Below, in pieces: positions 36,260 to 44,271 of a stretch of 64,000 nucleotides of DNA (position 1 is the first letter of the stretch; each line of letters opens with the position of its first letter). The position numbers were made by a program, and so were the translations under genes. The stretch is taken from contig DAISIT010000003.1 in NCBI GenBank assembly GCA_036821845.1, forward strand, positions 36,617-100,616, in the 5' to 3' direction. The notes under the pieces were generated by a model. The model saw only the letters and a list, made by a program, of their open reading frames with translations, had not been told where the DNA came from and ran no database searches. This stretch comes from JAEUMD01 sp937950105. GTDB taxonomy: Bacteria > Pseudomonadota > Alphaproteobacteria > Rhizobiales > Hyphomicrobiaceae.

Positions 36260-37491
36260 GGCTGATCGCCGACATCGCCTGGACGCACGTCGCGTCGCGG
36301 CTTCGCCAGACGCTGGTCGGCCTGCTCGGCGTCGCCATGGGGGTCGGCTTCTCGGTGATGATGGCGGCGCTGATGGAAGGCTCGCAGCGCGATTTCGTGA
36401 CGCAGTTGGTCGACAGCCTGCCGCACATCACCATGAGCGACGAGCGCCGCAACCCGCCGCGCCAGCCGGCGGAAGATGCCTACGACGCGGTTGCGTTCGA
36501 GGGATTGCGTACGCCGGAGACGCGGCCCGGCATCAAGAACCCCTATGCCATCGTCTCGGAACTCGAGAGCTGGCTCGCCGGTGCCGTGGCGCCGTCGGTG
36601 CAATCGCGCGCGGTGATCCGCTATGCCGGGCGGGACACGGCCGCGACCGTCACGGGCGTCGACCCGAAGCGCGAACGGCTCGTGTCGAAGCTCGCGACGC
36701 AAATTCGCGGCGGCAACCTCGACTCCCTCTATCGCTCTTCCAACGCCATCATTCTCGGCGACAAGCTCGCGGCCAAGATCGGTGCCCGCGTCGGCAATAC
36801 CATCGCGTTGACCTCGGGACGCGGGGATACGCTCTCGTGCACGGTGGTGGCGTTGTTTCATTCGGGTCTCAGCCAGGCCGACGAGACTCAGGCCTACACG
36901 CTCATCAAGACGGCGCAGATTCTCGCGGGGCAGACCGGCCTCATCAACGCCATGCGCATCCGCGTCACCGACATCATGGGGGCGATGGACGTGGCCAACC
37001 GCATCGAGGCGCAGACGGGCTACAAGTCGGTGTCGTGGCAGGAGGCCAACGAGGATCTGCTGTCGGCGTTCCAGATCCGCAATTTCATCATGTATGCGGT
37101 GGTCGGCGCGATCCTGCTCGTCGCTTCGTTCGGCACCTACAACATCATCTCGACCATCACCCACGAGAAGACGCGCGACATCGCCATCCTGAAGTCGCTC
37201 GGCTTCACCGAGACGACCGTGCGCCGCATCTTCCTGCTCGAAGCTCTGATCATAGGCCTTGCCGGTACCATCGTCGGCTGGATGCTCGGCTACGTGCTGT
37301 GCCGGCTGCTCGGGCTGATCGAGTTCAAGAGCCCGTTCATGGATGCGACCACGCTGCCGCTCTACTATTCGCCGGCCCATTACCTGCTCGCCGCGGCGGT
37401 GGCGCTGACAGCCTCGGCGATCGCCGGGTATCTGCCGGCACGCAAGGCGGCGCGCCAGCACCCGGTCGAGATCATCCGAGGGGCGTCGTGA
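36256..37491 (+). CDS. MacB/LolC-type ABC transporter permease
   Basis: A 411-residue permease: one N-terminal membrane helix, a large periplasmic domain (about 45-270) and three C-terminal helices with NIISTITHEKTRDIAILKSLGFTE, a FtsX/MacB-family hallmark. Such permeases work by mechanotransmission rather than channel transport, pushing substrates out of the periplasm or extracting lipids or lipoproteins. The GTG start overlaps the adaptor's stop, and its own stop overlaps the ATPase start. The substrate is not indicated. Confidence 0.9.
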   Translation: MRLIADIAWTHVASRLRQTLVGLLGVAMGVGFSVMMAALMEGSQRDFVTQLVDSLPHITMSDERRNPPRQPAEDAYDAVAFEGLRTPETRPGIKNPYAIVSELESWLAGAVAPSVQSRAVIRYAGRDTAATVTGVDPKRERLVSKLATQIRGGNLDSLYRSSNAIILGDKLAAKIGARVGNTIALTSGRGDTLSCTVVALFHSGLSQADETQAYTLIKTAQILAGQTGLINAMRIRVTDIMGAMDVANRIEAQTGYKSVSWQEANEDLLSAFQIRNFIMYAVVGAILLVASFGTYNIISTITHEKTRDIAILKSLGFTETTVRRIFLLEALIIGLAGTIVGWMLGYVLCRLLGLIEFKSPFMDATTLPLYYSPAHYLLAAAVALTASAIAGYLPARKAARQHPVEIIRGAS

Positions 37492-38177
37492 TGCGCGAGG
37501 CCGAAACCGCGCCGCTCATCGCACTCGCCGCCGTGACCAAGGAGATCGGCGACGGTGTCATGACGACGCTGGTCCGCGACATCGACCTCGACGTGCGCAA
37601 GGGTGAGTTCATCGCCATCACCGGCCCGTCGGGTTCGGGCAAGAGTTCTCTGCTCTATCTGCTCGGCCTGCTCGACGTGCCGACCTCGGGCGAGGTCAGG
37701 ATCGAGGGCCGCCGCGTCGATGCGCTGAGCGAAGGCGAGCGCGCGCATCTGCGCCTGTCGCTGCTCGGCTTCGTGTTCCAGTTCCATTTCCTGCTGCCGG
37801 AGTTCACCGCGCTCGGCAATGTGCTGCTGCCGATGCGGGCGCTGGGCCGCCTCGACGAGCTGGCGATGGAGACGCGCGCGCGATCGCTGCTCGAATCGCT
37901 CGGTCTCGCCGAGCACGCCCACAAGAAGCCGGGGCAGATGTCGGGCGGACAGCGCCAGCGCGTCGCCATCGCCCGCGCGCTCGCCAACGAACCGCAGGTG
38001 ATCCTCGCCGACGAGCCGACCGGCAACCTCGACTCGCACTCGAGCGAGCAGGTGCTCGGCATTTTCCGCCGGCTGGTCGACGAGACCGGCCGCGCCATCG
38101 TCATGGTGACGCACGACATGGACCTTGCGGCGCGCGCCGACCGCCAGGTGCGCATCGTCGACGGCCGCATCGTGTGA
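37491..38177 (+). CDS. LolD/MacB-type ABC transporter ATPase
   Basis: A 228-residue ATP-binding subunit with Walker A GPSGSGKSS, the signature MSGGQRQRVAIARAL, Walker B VILADEPTGNLD and the switch histidine in VTHDMDLA. It powers the permease encoded immediately upstream (1-bp overlap). With the HlyD-like adaptor this is a complete three-gene export system like the DevBCA or MacAB group, except that no outer-membrane TolC gene is present here. Confidence 0.94.
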   Translation: MREAETAPLIALAAVTKEIGDGVMTTLVRDIDLDVRKGEFIAITGPSGSGKSSLLYLLGLLDVPTSGEVRIEGRRVDALSEGERAHLRLSLLGFVFQFHFLLPEFTALGNVLLPMRALGRLDELAMETRARSLLESLGLAEHAHKKPGQMSGGQRQRVAIARALANEPQVILADEPTGNLDSHSSEQVLGIFRRLVDETGRAIVMVTHDMDLAARADRQVRIVDGRIV

Positions 38178-38404
38178 GCAGAGCAGCGCCATCTTGACGA
38201 GAGGTCGGGCGAGAAACTGCGTTCCCGGGTGCGGCGGCGCGCCGCGCACAAACCGCATCAGCACTGATAATCGTCAGGCATTCTTTTGATGCGTCGCAAG
38301 ACTTGGACACAATCTAAATGTGAGCCTTTGTCTCGTTCGGAGGTCTTGTGGTGCGGGTCCGTATCGGCGCCGGTGACAAGGCCATTTCGCGAGGGGATTT
38401 ACGA

Positions 38405-39415
38405 ATGACCGCCAGGATTGCGTCACTGCTGATGGCTGCGAGCGTCTCTGCCGTTGCCGCCATTTCATCCGCTTCGACGGCCGCTGCACAGGAGCCGATC
38501 CAGCCGATCGCGCCGCCGAAGAGCATCAACATCGGCATGGTCGAACTCGGCAAGAAGCTCTACTTCGACCCGCGTCTGTCGAAGTCCGGCTTCATCTCGT
38601 GCAACTCGTGCCACAACCTGTCGATGGGCGGCACCGACAACATCCCGACCTCGATCGGCGACAAGTGGCAGCGCGGCCCGATCAACGCGCCGACGGTGCT
38701 GAACTCGAGCCTCAACGTGGCGCAGTTCTGGGATGGTCGCGCCGCCGACCTCAAGGCGCAGGCCGGCGGCCCGATCGCCAACCCCGGCGAGATGGCGTTC
38801 ACGCATACGCTGGCGCTCGACGTGCTGGCGTCGATCCCGGCCTACGTCCGCGAGTTCAAGCAGGTATTCGGTACGGAAAAGATCGACATCGACCAGGTGA
38901 CCACGGCCATCGCCGAGTTCGAGAAGACGCTGGTGACGCCGAATTCGCGCTTCGACCAGTGGCTGCTCGGCAAGCAGGACGCGCTGTCGCCGAAGGAACT
39001 CGCGGGCTACGACCTGTTCAAGGAATCGGGTTGCGTCGCCTGCCACAACGGACCGGCCGTGGGTGGCGCGTCGTTCCAGAAGATGGGCGTCGTCGAGCCC
39101 TACAAGGCGACAAGCCCGGCGGAAGGCCGCTCGGCCGTCACCGGCAAGGGTGCCGACCGCTTCAACTTCAAGGTGCCGACGCTGCGTAACGTCGAGATGA
39201 CCTATCCGTACTTCCACGACGGCGCCGCCAACACGCTGACCGAGGCGGTCGACACCATGGGCCGGCTGCAACTCGGGCGGAAGTTCACCGACGAGGAGAA
39301 CGCCAAGATCGTCGCCTTCCTGAAGACGCTGACGGGCGATCAGCCGAGCTTCATGATGCCGATCCTGCCGCCCTCGGCGGATGCGACGCCGCGCCCGAAG
39401 CCGTTCGACAATTGA
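38405..39415 (+). CDS. Diheme cytochrome c peroxidase
   Basis: A 336-residue periplasmic enzyme that reduces hydrogen peroxide with electrons from cytochrome c. A signal peptide (cleavage near AAAQE, residue 28) is followed by the low-potential haem at CNSCH (Cys66, Cys69, His70) and the high-potential haem at CVACH (Cys210, Cys213, His214). RGPINAPTVLNSSLN and FKVPTLRNVEMTYPYFHDG are family marks of the CcpA/MauG group. ATG 38405 follows GAGGGGA. An intrinsic terminator lies downstream, before the Irr-like gene. Confidence 0.93.
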   Translation: MTARIASLLMAASVSAVAAISSASTAAAQEPIQPIAPPKSINIGMVELGKKLYFDPRLSKSGFISCNSCHNLSMGGTDNIPTSIGDKWQRGPINAPTVLNSSLNVAQFWDGRAADLKAQAGGPIANPGEMAFTHTLALDVLASIPAYVREFKQVFGTEKIDIDQVTTAIAEFEKTLVTPNSRFDQWLLGKQDALSPKELAGYDLFKESGCVACHNGPAVGGASFQKMGVVEPYKATSPAEGRSAVTGKGADRFNFKVPTLRNVEMTYPYFHDGAANTLTEAVDTMGRLQLGRKFTDEENAKIVAFLKTLTGDQPSFMMPILPPSADATPRPKPFDN

Positions 39416-39451
39416 CCGCGATCGAACTTGACGACAATGTGAGACGATCGG

Positions 39452-39481
39452 GGCGCGCGGGATTCCTGCGCGCCTCTTTTT
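39452..39481 (+). terminator. Intrinsic terminator after the diheme peroxidase gene
   Basis: GGCGCGC (39452-39458) pairs with GCGCGCC (39468-39474), extended inside by GGA/TCC, and is followed by TCTTTTT. Confidence 0.85.
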
Positions 39482-39505
39482 ACCGACAGGGGGCGGAGAA
39501 CTCCC

Positions 39506-39967
39506 ATGAAAATCGTGAAAATCAAAGACGACACCACCGCGGCTGCCGGTGGGGCTGCCTCCGTTGAAGGCAGCGTCGCTGCCCGCCTCCGGGCGGCCGG
39601 CATCGCGCTGACGCTGCAGCGGCTGGCCGTTGCGCAGGTGATGCTGGTCGAGCCGACGCATCTCTCGGCCGATCAGGTGCTGGCGCGCGTGCGCGACATC
39701 ATGCCGGAAGTCTCGCGCGCGACCATCTACAACACGCTGCGGCTGTTCGCCGACGCCGGGCTGGTCAAGGAACTGGTGATCGATCCCGAGCGGACCGTGT
39801 TCGATTCCAACACCAGCCACCACCATCACCTCTACGAGGTCGATACCGGCAAGCTCACCGACATCCCCTCGGGCGAACTGCATGTCAGCGGCACGGCGGG
39901 GCTTCCCGACGATGTCGAACTCGAGGCGGTGGATGTCGTGCTGCGCGTGCGCCGGAAGCCGGTCTGA
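39506..39967 (+). CDS. Fur-family regulator, Irr-like
   Basis: A 153-residue regulator with a winged helix (LTLQRLAVAQVMLVEPTHLSADQ, then VSRATIYNTLRLFADAGLVKEL) and a dimerisation domain. The segment DSNTSHHHHLYEVDTGKL contains the histidine run found in Irr, the haem-responsive iron regulator of Rhizobiales; Fur and PerR usually have fewer histidines here. Irr controls iron uptake, haem synthesis and peroxide defence genes. It starts 25 bp after the terminator of the peroxidase gene, so either the terminator is leaky or it has its own short promoter. ATG 39506 follows GGAG. A Mur/Fur role is less likely. Confidence 0.78.
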   Translation: MKIVKIKDDTTAAAGGAASVEGSVAARLRAAGIALTLQRLAVAQVMLVEPTHLSADQVLARVRDIMPEVSRATIYNTLRLFADAGLVKELVIDPERTVFDSNTSHHHHLYEVDTGKLTDIPSGELHVSGTAGLPDDVELEAVDVVLRVRRKPV

Positions 39968-40087
39968 GAGTCAGCGGACGCAGGCGCCACCGGCTGCTGC
40001 GCTCATCTGACACTTGCGAAATTGGCTCGACGCGCCAAATCTTGCCGGCAGCGGCGCGAACGCCGGAGATAACAGGACCAGACGACC

Positions 40088-40315
40088 ATGCCGATCTATG
40101 GATTTCACTGCACGGGTTGCGCGAAGGAGTTCGAGACGCTGGTGCGCGCTTCTGACAGCGAGCCGGTCGAATGTCCGTCGTGCGGCAGCGCCCACGTCGA
40201 GCAGATGCTGGCGCGTATCGCCAAGCCGTCAGCCGGGGCCGAAGATGCCGGCGCGTCGTCCGGCGGTCACGCCTGCGCGTCGCCGAGCTGCTGCATGGGC
40301 GGCGGTTGCGGCTGA
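40088..40315 (+). CDS. FmdB-family zinc ribbon protein
   Basis: A 75-residue protein opening MPIYGFHCTGCAKEFE, the usual FmdB start. Two CxxC knuckles (CTGC and CPSC) form a zinc ribbon. The tail (HACASPSCCMGGGCG) adds five cysteines and is typical of longer family members. FmdB was named as a putative regulator in methylotrophs; the molecular role is unknown. The stop is followed within a few bases by a T-run and then by repeat array 2. Confidence 0.9.
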   Translation: MPIYGFHCTGCAKEFETLVRASDSEPVECPSCGSAHVEQMLARIAKPSAGAEDAGASSGGHACASPSCCMGGGCG

Positions 40316-40327
40316 GGGATTTTTTTT

Positions 40328-40580
40328 CTGCCGGTTCACGCCGCGCGTGAAGAAGCGACGATCGGAGCTTTTGTTCTGCGCTGCCGATTCACGCCGCGCG
40401 TGAAGGACGCGCGACGATCGGAGCTTTTGTTCTGCGCTGCCGATGCCGCGTGAAGGACGCGCGACGATCGGAGCTTTTGTTCTGCGCTGCCGATGCCGCG
40501 TGAAGGACGCGCGACGATCGGAGCTTTTGTTCTGCGCTGCCGGTTCACGCCGCGCGAAGGCGCGCGACGATCGGAGCGCG
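40328..40580. repeat. Palindromic repeat array 2 (five tandem units)
   Basis: Units start at 40328, 40381, 40437, 40487 and 40537 and measure 50-56 bp; the third and fourth are identical. Each reads CTGCCG, TTCACGC/GCGTGAA (shortened in units 3-5), a GGACGCGCG part, CGATCGGAGC and TTTTGTTCTGCG. The CCGAT and ATCGG ends can pair, and the AGCTTTTGTT tail makes each unit look like a weak terminator on the plus strand. The last unit ends 4 bp from the prs stop. The skeleton is that of array 1. Confidence 0.9.
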
Positions 40581-40584
40581 GTGC

Positions 40585-41517
40585 TCAATAGAACAGGCTG
40601 GAGACGCTTTCCTCGCGGCTCGTGCGGATGATGGCTTCGCCGAGCAGGGAGGCGATCGAGAGCACGCGGATGTTCTTCGCCGCCCGGATGGCTTCGGTCG
40701 GCTGAATCGAGTCCGTGATGACGAGCGACTTGAGCCGCGAATTGGCGATGCGGCTGACGGCGCCGCCCGACAGCACGCCGTGGGTGATGTAGGCGATCAC
40801 CTCGGTGGCGCCGTTCTTCAGCAGGGCTTCCGCCGCGTTGACCAGCGTGCCGCCGGAATCGACGATGTCGTCGATGAGCACGCAGCGCATGCCCTTGACG
40901 TCGCCGATGACGTTCATCACCTCGCTCTCGCCCGGCCGCTCGCGGCGCTTGTCGCAGATGGCGATCGGCGCACCGATGCGCTTGGCGAGCGCCCGCGCAC
41001 GCACCACGCCGCCGACGTCCGGCGAGACCACGACGAGGTTGTTGCCGGGGAAGCGCTCATGAATGTCGCGAGCGATGGTCGGCGCCGCGAACAGGTTGTC
41101 GGTCGGGATGTCGAAAAAGCCCTGGATCTGGCCGGCGTGCAGATCGAGCGACAGAACGCGGTCGGCGCCGGCGCGCTCGATCAGGTTGGCGACGAGTTTG
41201 GCCGAGATCGGCGTGCGCGGACCGGGTTTGCGGTCCTGCCGCGCGTAACCGTAGTAGGGGATGACGGCGGTGATGCGCTTGGCCGACGCGCGCTTCAGCG
41301 CGTCAATCAGGATCAGCAGCTCCATCAGGTTGTCGTTGGCCGGGAACGAGGTCGACTGCAGGACGAAGCAGTCCTGGCCGCGGACGTTCTCCTGGATTTC
41401 GACGAAGATTTCCATGTCGGCGAAGCGCTTGACGACGCCCTTCGCCACCGGAACCTTGATCTGCTGGGCAATGGCCTCGGCCAGCGGCCGATTGGAGTTG
41501 CCGGCGACGAGCTTCAT
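40585..41517 (-). CDS. prs: Ribose-phosphate pyrophosphokinase
   Basis: A 310-residue cytoplasmic enzyme making PRPP from ribose 5-phosphate and ATP, needed for nucleotides, histidine and tryptophan. Family marks: KLVAGNSNRPLAEAIA, FADMEIFVEI, YYGYARQDRK, the VSPDVGGVVRA segment and the PRPP loop VLIDDIVDSGGTL. ATG 41517 is chosen because MKLVAGNSN is the normal start and gives the family length; ATG 41562 has a better GGAG site and would add 15 residues. Its 3' end abuts repeat array 2. Confidence 0.95.
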   Translation of the reverse strand: MKLVAGNSNRPLAEAIAQQIKVPVAKGVVKRFADMEIFVEIQENVRGQDCFVLQSTSFPANDNLMELLILIDALKRASAKRITAVIPYYGYARQDRKPGPRTPISAKLVANLIERAGADRVLSLDLHAGQIQGFFDIPTDNLFAAPTIARDIHERFPGNNLVVVSPDVGGVVRARALAKRIGAPIAICDKRRERPGESEVMNVIGDVKGMRCVLIDDIVDSGGTLVNAAEALLKNGATEVIAYITHGVLSGGAVSRIANSRLKSLVITDSIQPTEAIRAAKNIRVLSIASLLGEAIIRTSREESVSSLFY

Positions 41518-41748
41518 GTTGAGCCCGCCGCGTCCGCCGTCTCCACGCGCGTCGAAGGACATCTGGCACTCCGCGACAGTTGCGTGACGGCTTCTAGCAA
41601 TCAGCCCAGGGGATGTAAACGTCAACCGGATAGGACGTTACGGCAAGATGGGGAGAAGGGCGCGGCCGCCACGGTGGGCACGAGAGGCCGTGCGATGCGC
41701 CGCTGCGCCGATGCCAGCCCCGAAAAGTTTCCCTGCCCTGCAAAGCAG

Positions 41749-41772
41749 AACGAGCCGGCAGACCGGCTCGTT
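41749..41772 (-). terminator. Hairpin downstream of the duplicated-domain lipoprotein gene
   Basis: AACGAGCCGG (41749-41758) pairs with CCGGCTCGTT (41763-41772), a perfect 10-bp stem with a 4-base loop, 45 bp past the stop at 41817. There is no strong U-tract directly after it on the minus strand. The rest of the 299-bp gap to prs shows no gene. Confidence 0.6.
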
Positions 41773-41816
41773 CGAGGTGCAGACAGATGATCCGGCGGCC
41801 TATGGCGGCCGGCAGC

Positions 41817-42866
41817 TCAGTTCGACTTCGGCAGCAGCTTGACGATGCCCTGGCTGGCGGCGGCGGCGGCGGCGTCGGCCGTCGGCCCCCAGGCGCCGTC
41901 GAGCGAGCCGGCCTGGATGTCGTTCTTCTGCGATACCGTGCCGATGGCCTTGCCGGCCGGATCCTTCACGTGCCAGTCGATGGCGATCGGCTGCTTGCCG
42001 TCCTTGGCATCGCCGACCTTGACCACGCCCTCGACGCGATAGGCGGTTCCGGCGGCATTGGCCAGTGGAACGCCGTTCTTCGACAGCTCTCGCTGGATGG
42101 CCGTGGTGAGCGAAATGCGGCCGTCGCCCGGCGCGCCGCTGACGTTCGGCACGAAGGCGGTGACGGCGCCGGCGCGGCCGATGCTGCCGGTGGTCGGGCC
42201 GCTCGCGGCGGTGGCAGCGCTGGCGGCGGTGACGGCACCGGCGGCGGGCGCCGCGGCAACCGGAACATTCGCGGGCGGCGTGCCAGCGCCGGGCTGGCCG
42301 GCCGACGGCAGCCACGTCGCCACCTGGCCGGCGGTCTTCGTCGAAATGGTTTCGATGACCTGCGGCGAGACGGCGGACCACGGATCGCGCCCTTGCGCGG
42401 CGGCCACCATTTCCTCGCCGGTGATGCGCTTGACGCGCTGGCCGGCGGGATCGGTCACGTCCCAGATGTAGGACACCTTGACGCCGGTCTTCTCGCGGGC
42501 GGCGACGACGTAGCCGCGCAGCGTGTAGTCGGCCTTGTCGTTGGCGCCCTGCGCCACTGTAACGGACGACTTCTGCAGCGCGCCGCCGAGCGACGTCTGC
42601 ATCTGGTTGGCGACGCCGTCGGGTGCGCCGAAGACCGGGGCGATGGCGACGCGCGCGGCACCGGTCGCGGCGGGCGGTGGCGCCGTCAGCGAGGCCTGCG
42701 GGCTGTTGCCTTCGGATGATCCGAGAAGATTGCCGGCCGTCTCGCAACCGGCGAGAGCAAGGCCGAGCAGCGCGACCGAGGCCGCGGCCGCAAACGAACG
42801 GACGGCGCGCGCGGCCGTCATGGTCCGGGCCGACAGATTCGCCGATTCAGCACGATTGGTCGTCAC
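41817..42866 (-). CDS. Lipoprotein with two copies of an unknown domain
   Basis: About 349 residues with a lipoprotein signal (lipobox LALAGC). The mature protein repeats one domain: ADYTLRGYVVAARE, IWDVTDPAGQRV and VATWLP in the first copy match TAYRVEGVVKVGDA, DWHVKDPAGKAI and IVKLLP in the second, separated by an Ala/Pro linker. I do not recognise a named family. Membrane-anchored beta-rich domain repeats suggest an envelope role. GTG 42866 has GGGGGGA upstream; ATG 42821 would give a shorter signal peptide and is also plausible. It stands alone. Confidence 0.7.
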   Translation of the reverse strand: MTTNRAESANLSARTMTAARAVRSFAAAASVALLGLALAGCETAGNLLGSSEGNSPQASLTAPPPAATGAARVAIAPVFGAPDGVANQMQTSLGGALQKSSVTVAQGANDKADYTLRGYVVAAREKTGVKVSYIWDVTDPAGQRVKRITGEEMVAAAQGRDPWSAVSPQVIETISTKTAGQVATWLPSAGQPGAGTPPANVPVAAAPAAGAVTAASAATAASGPTTGSIGRAGAVTAFVPNVSGAPGDGRISLTTAIQRELSKNGVPLANAAGTAYRVEGVVKVGDAKDGKQPIAIDWHVKDPAGKAIGTVSQKNDIQAGSLDGAWGPTADAAAAAASQGIVKLLPKSN

Positions 42867-43071
42867 GTCGACGTCCCCCCAAAAAATACGATCCCGCTGA
42901 CATCCGGCGGCCGACATACTTACAAGGCGGCCAAACGCTCCTCTCTACCGGTACACGCTCTCGCCCGAGATAGCCAAGGCCCGCATCAAAAGTCCATGGG
43001 AGTTCGGTAAAGGCGCCCGAAGTGCCCACAACGGACGGCCATTGAACTCCTCTAACCTGTGGATTGTGCAC

Positions 43072-43842
43072 CTAGGCCACGACAATGGCGGAGATTTGAC
43101 GGCCGTAATCCGGCTCCTTGCGGTGCGTCGAGCGGCGGTAGCTGAAGAAGCGCGATTCGTTCTCATAGGTGGAAACCGAGGCGTTCTCGACGTGGGCGAG
43201 GCCGATCGCGGACAGTCGCGACACGACGTAGGCGGGCAGGTCGAAATGCGGCCGCGCGGTCGCGTCGGCACGATGGAAAAAGGCCGCGTTGGCGGGCGTC
43301 AGCGCCAGCAGCTCCGCCTGGAACTCGGGTCCCACCTCGTAGGCCGCCGGGCCGATGCACGGGCCGATCGCCGCGACGATGCGCGATCGCTCGGCGCCTT
43401 CCGCCACCATACGCTCGACGGTCGCTTCGGCGATGCCGGCGACGGCGCCGCGCCAGCCGGCGTGTGCGGCGGCGACGACCTTGGCGACGGGATCGGCGTA
43501 GAGGATCGGGCAGCAGTCGGCGGCGAGCGCGCCGACCACGACGCCGGGTGTGCGCGTCACCACTCCATCGGCTTTCGGAAGTTCGCCCGGAACGGCGCCG
43601 GTGACGGTGAGCGCGGTGGCGCTGTGCGTCTGGTAGAGCGTGACGACCGGCATGCCGGCGTCACCGAGACGGCCGGCGACGCGGCGTCGGTTCTCCATCA
43701 CCTTCGCGCGCTCGTCCTCGGACCCGAGTCCGCAGTTGAGGCTCGCATAGAGGCCATCGGAGACGCCGCCCTCGCGGCCGAAGAAGCCGTGCCGGATACC
43801 GGGCAGGCGGTCGAGCGAACGGGCGATGACGGGGTTAGGCAA
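43072..43842 (-). CDS. pgeF: Peptidoglycan editing factor PgeF (YfiH/laccase-domain)
   Basis: A 256-residue cytoplasmic protein. LPGIRHGFFGREGGVS is the typical N-terminus, and the metal ligands are in YQTHSA, DCCPIL and HAGWRG (His, Cys, His). PgeF removes misincorporated L-serine containing precursors from peptidoglycan synthesis; the same family was earlier described as a multicopper oxidase. A TTG start at 43842 is chosen because GGAG lies 7 bases upstream and the length then fits the family; the frame stays open to 44001 without homology. It follows the midA-lgt pair with a 429-bp gap. Confidence 0.9.
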   Translation of the reverse strand: MPNPVIARSLDRLPGIRHGFFGREGGVSDGLYASLNCGLGSEDERAKVMENRRRVAGRLGDAGMPVVTLYQTHSATALTVTGAVPGELPKADGVVTRTPGVVVGALAADCCPILYADPVAKVVAAAHAGWRGAVAGIAEATVERMVAEGAERSRIVAAIGPCIGPAAYEVGPEFQAELLALTPANAAFFHRADATARPHFDLPAYVVSRLSAIGLAHVENASVSTYENESRFFSYRRSTHRKEPDYGRQISAIVVA

Positions 43843-44070
43843 ACGTGGTCTCCGCAGGTTGCGTCGCGCGGGGCTGCTGCTTCGCCATATCCGATCCCGC
43901 CGCGTCTTGCAGCAAAGCTCGGTTGTCGGCCGCACACCGCGACATTGCGCGCAGACGAGGCCGATCCGGTCGACGCCGGGCCATCGCTGAAGAATTCGCA
44001 ATGAGAGGACGCAGCGATCGCATCAAGGTTGTTGCTGTAGCTGAGAACAAGCGAGGACTGGAGCACGACG

Positions 44071-44187
44071 ATGATCGAACTGGCGAAGTATGTCGTTATC
44101 ACGATTGGCCCGCTTGCGACCGCGGGCATGGTGGTCCTGATGCTGATCGGCGGCACCGGCGGCGACACGGGTCACGGCAAGAAGTGA
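44071..44187 (+). CDS. Small 38-residue single-pass membrane protein
   Basis: A short frame starting ATG with GGAG seven bases upstream: MIELAKYVVITIGPLATAG, then a hydrophobic stretch to IGGTGG and a His/Lys tail (DTGHGKK). It has a good membrane helix and codon use like its neighbours. It lies on the strand opposite to midA and pgeF, in the gap between them. I do not recognise it. The ribosome site and hydrophobic pattern are the only evidence. Confidence 0.45.
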   Translation: MIELAKYVVITIGPLATAGMVVLMLIGGTGGDTGHGKK

Positions 44188-44271
44188 CGTGATACGGCGC
44201 ACCGCATCGGGGGTGTGCCTTCGGCCGTTGCGAAGTCACGCTTGCCGTCATCGCAAAGCGGGTCGTGTGTG

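Noticed and set aside
38305..38325. Irr/ICE control element upstream of the peroxidase gene
   Set aside because: Only one TCTAAA half-site is seen; the inverted partner is missing.
40328..40580. CRISPR array
   Set aside because: Units are contiguous tandem copies with no unique spacers, and no cas gene is near.
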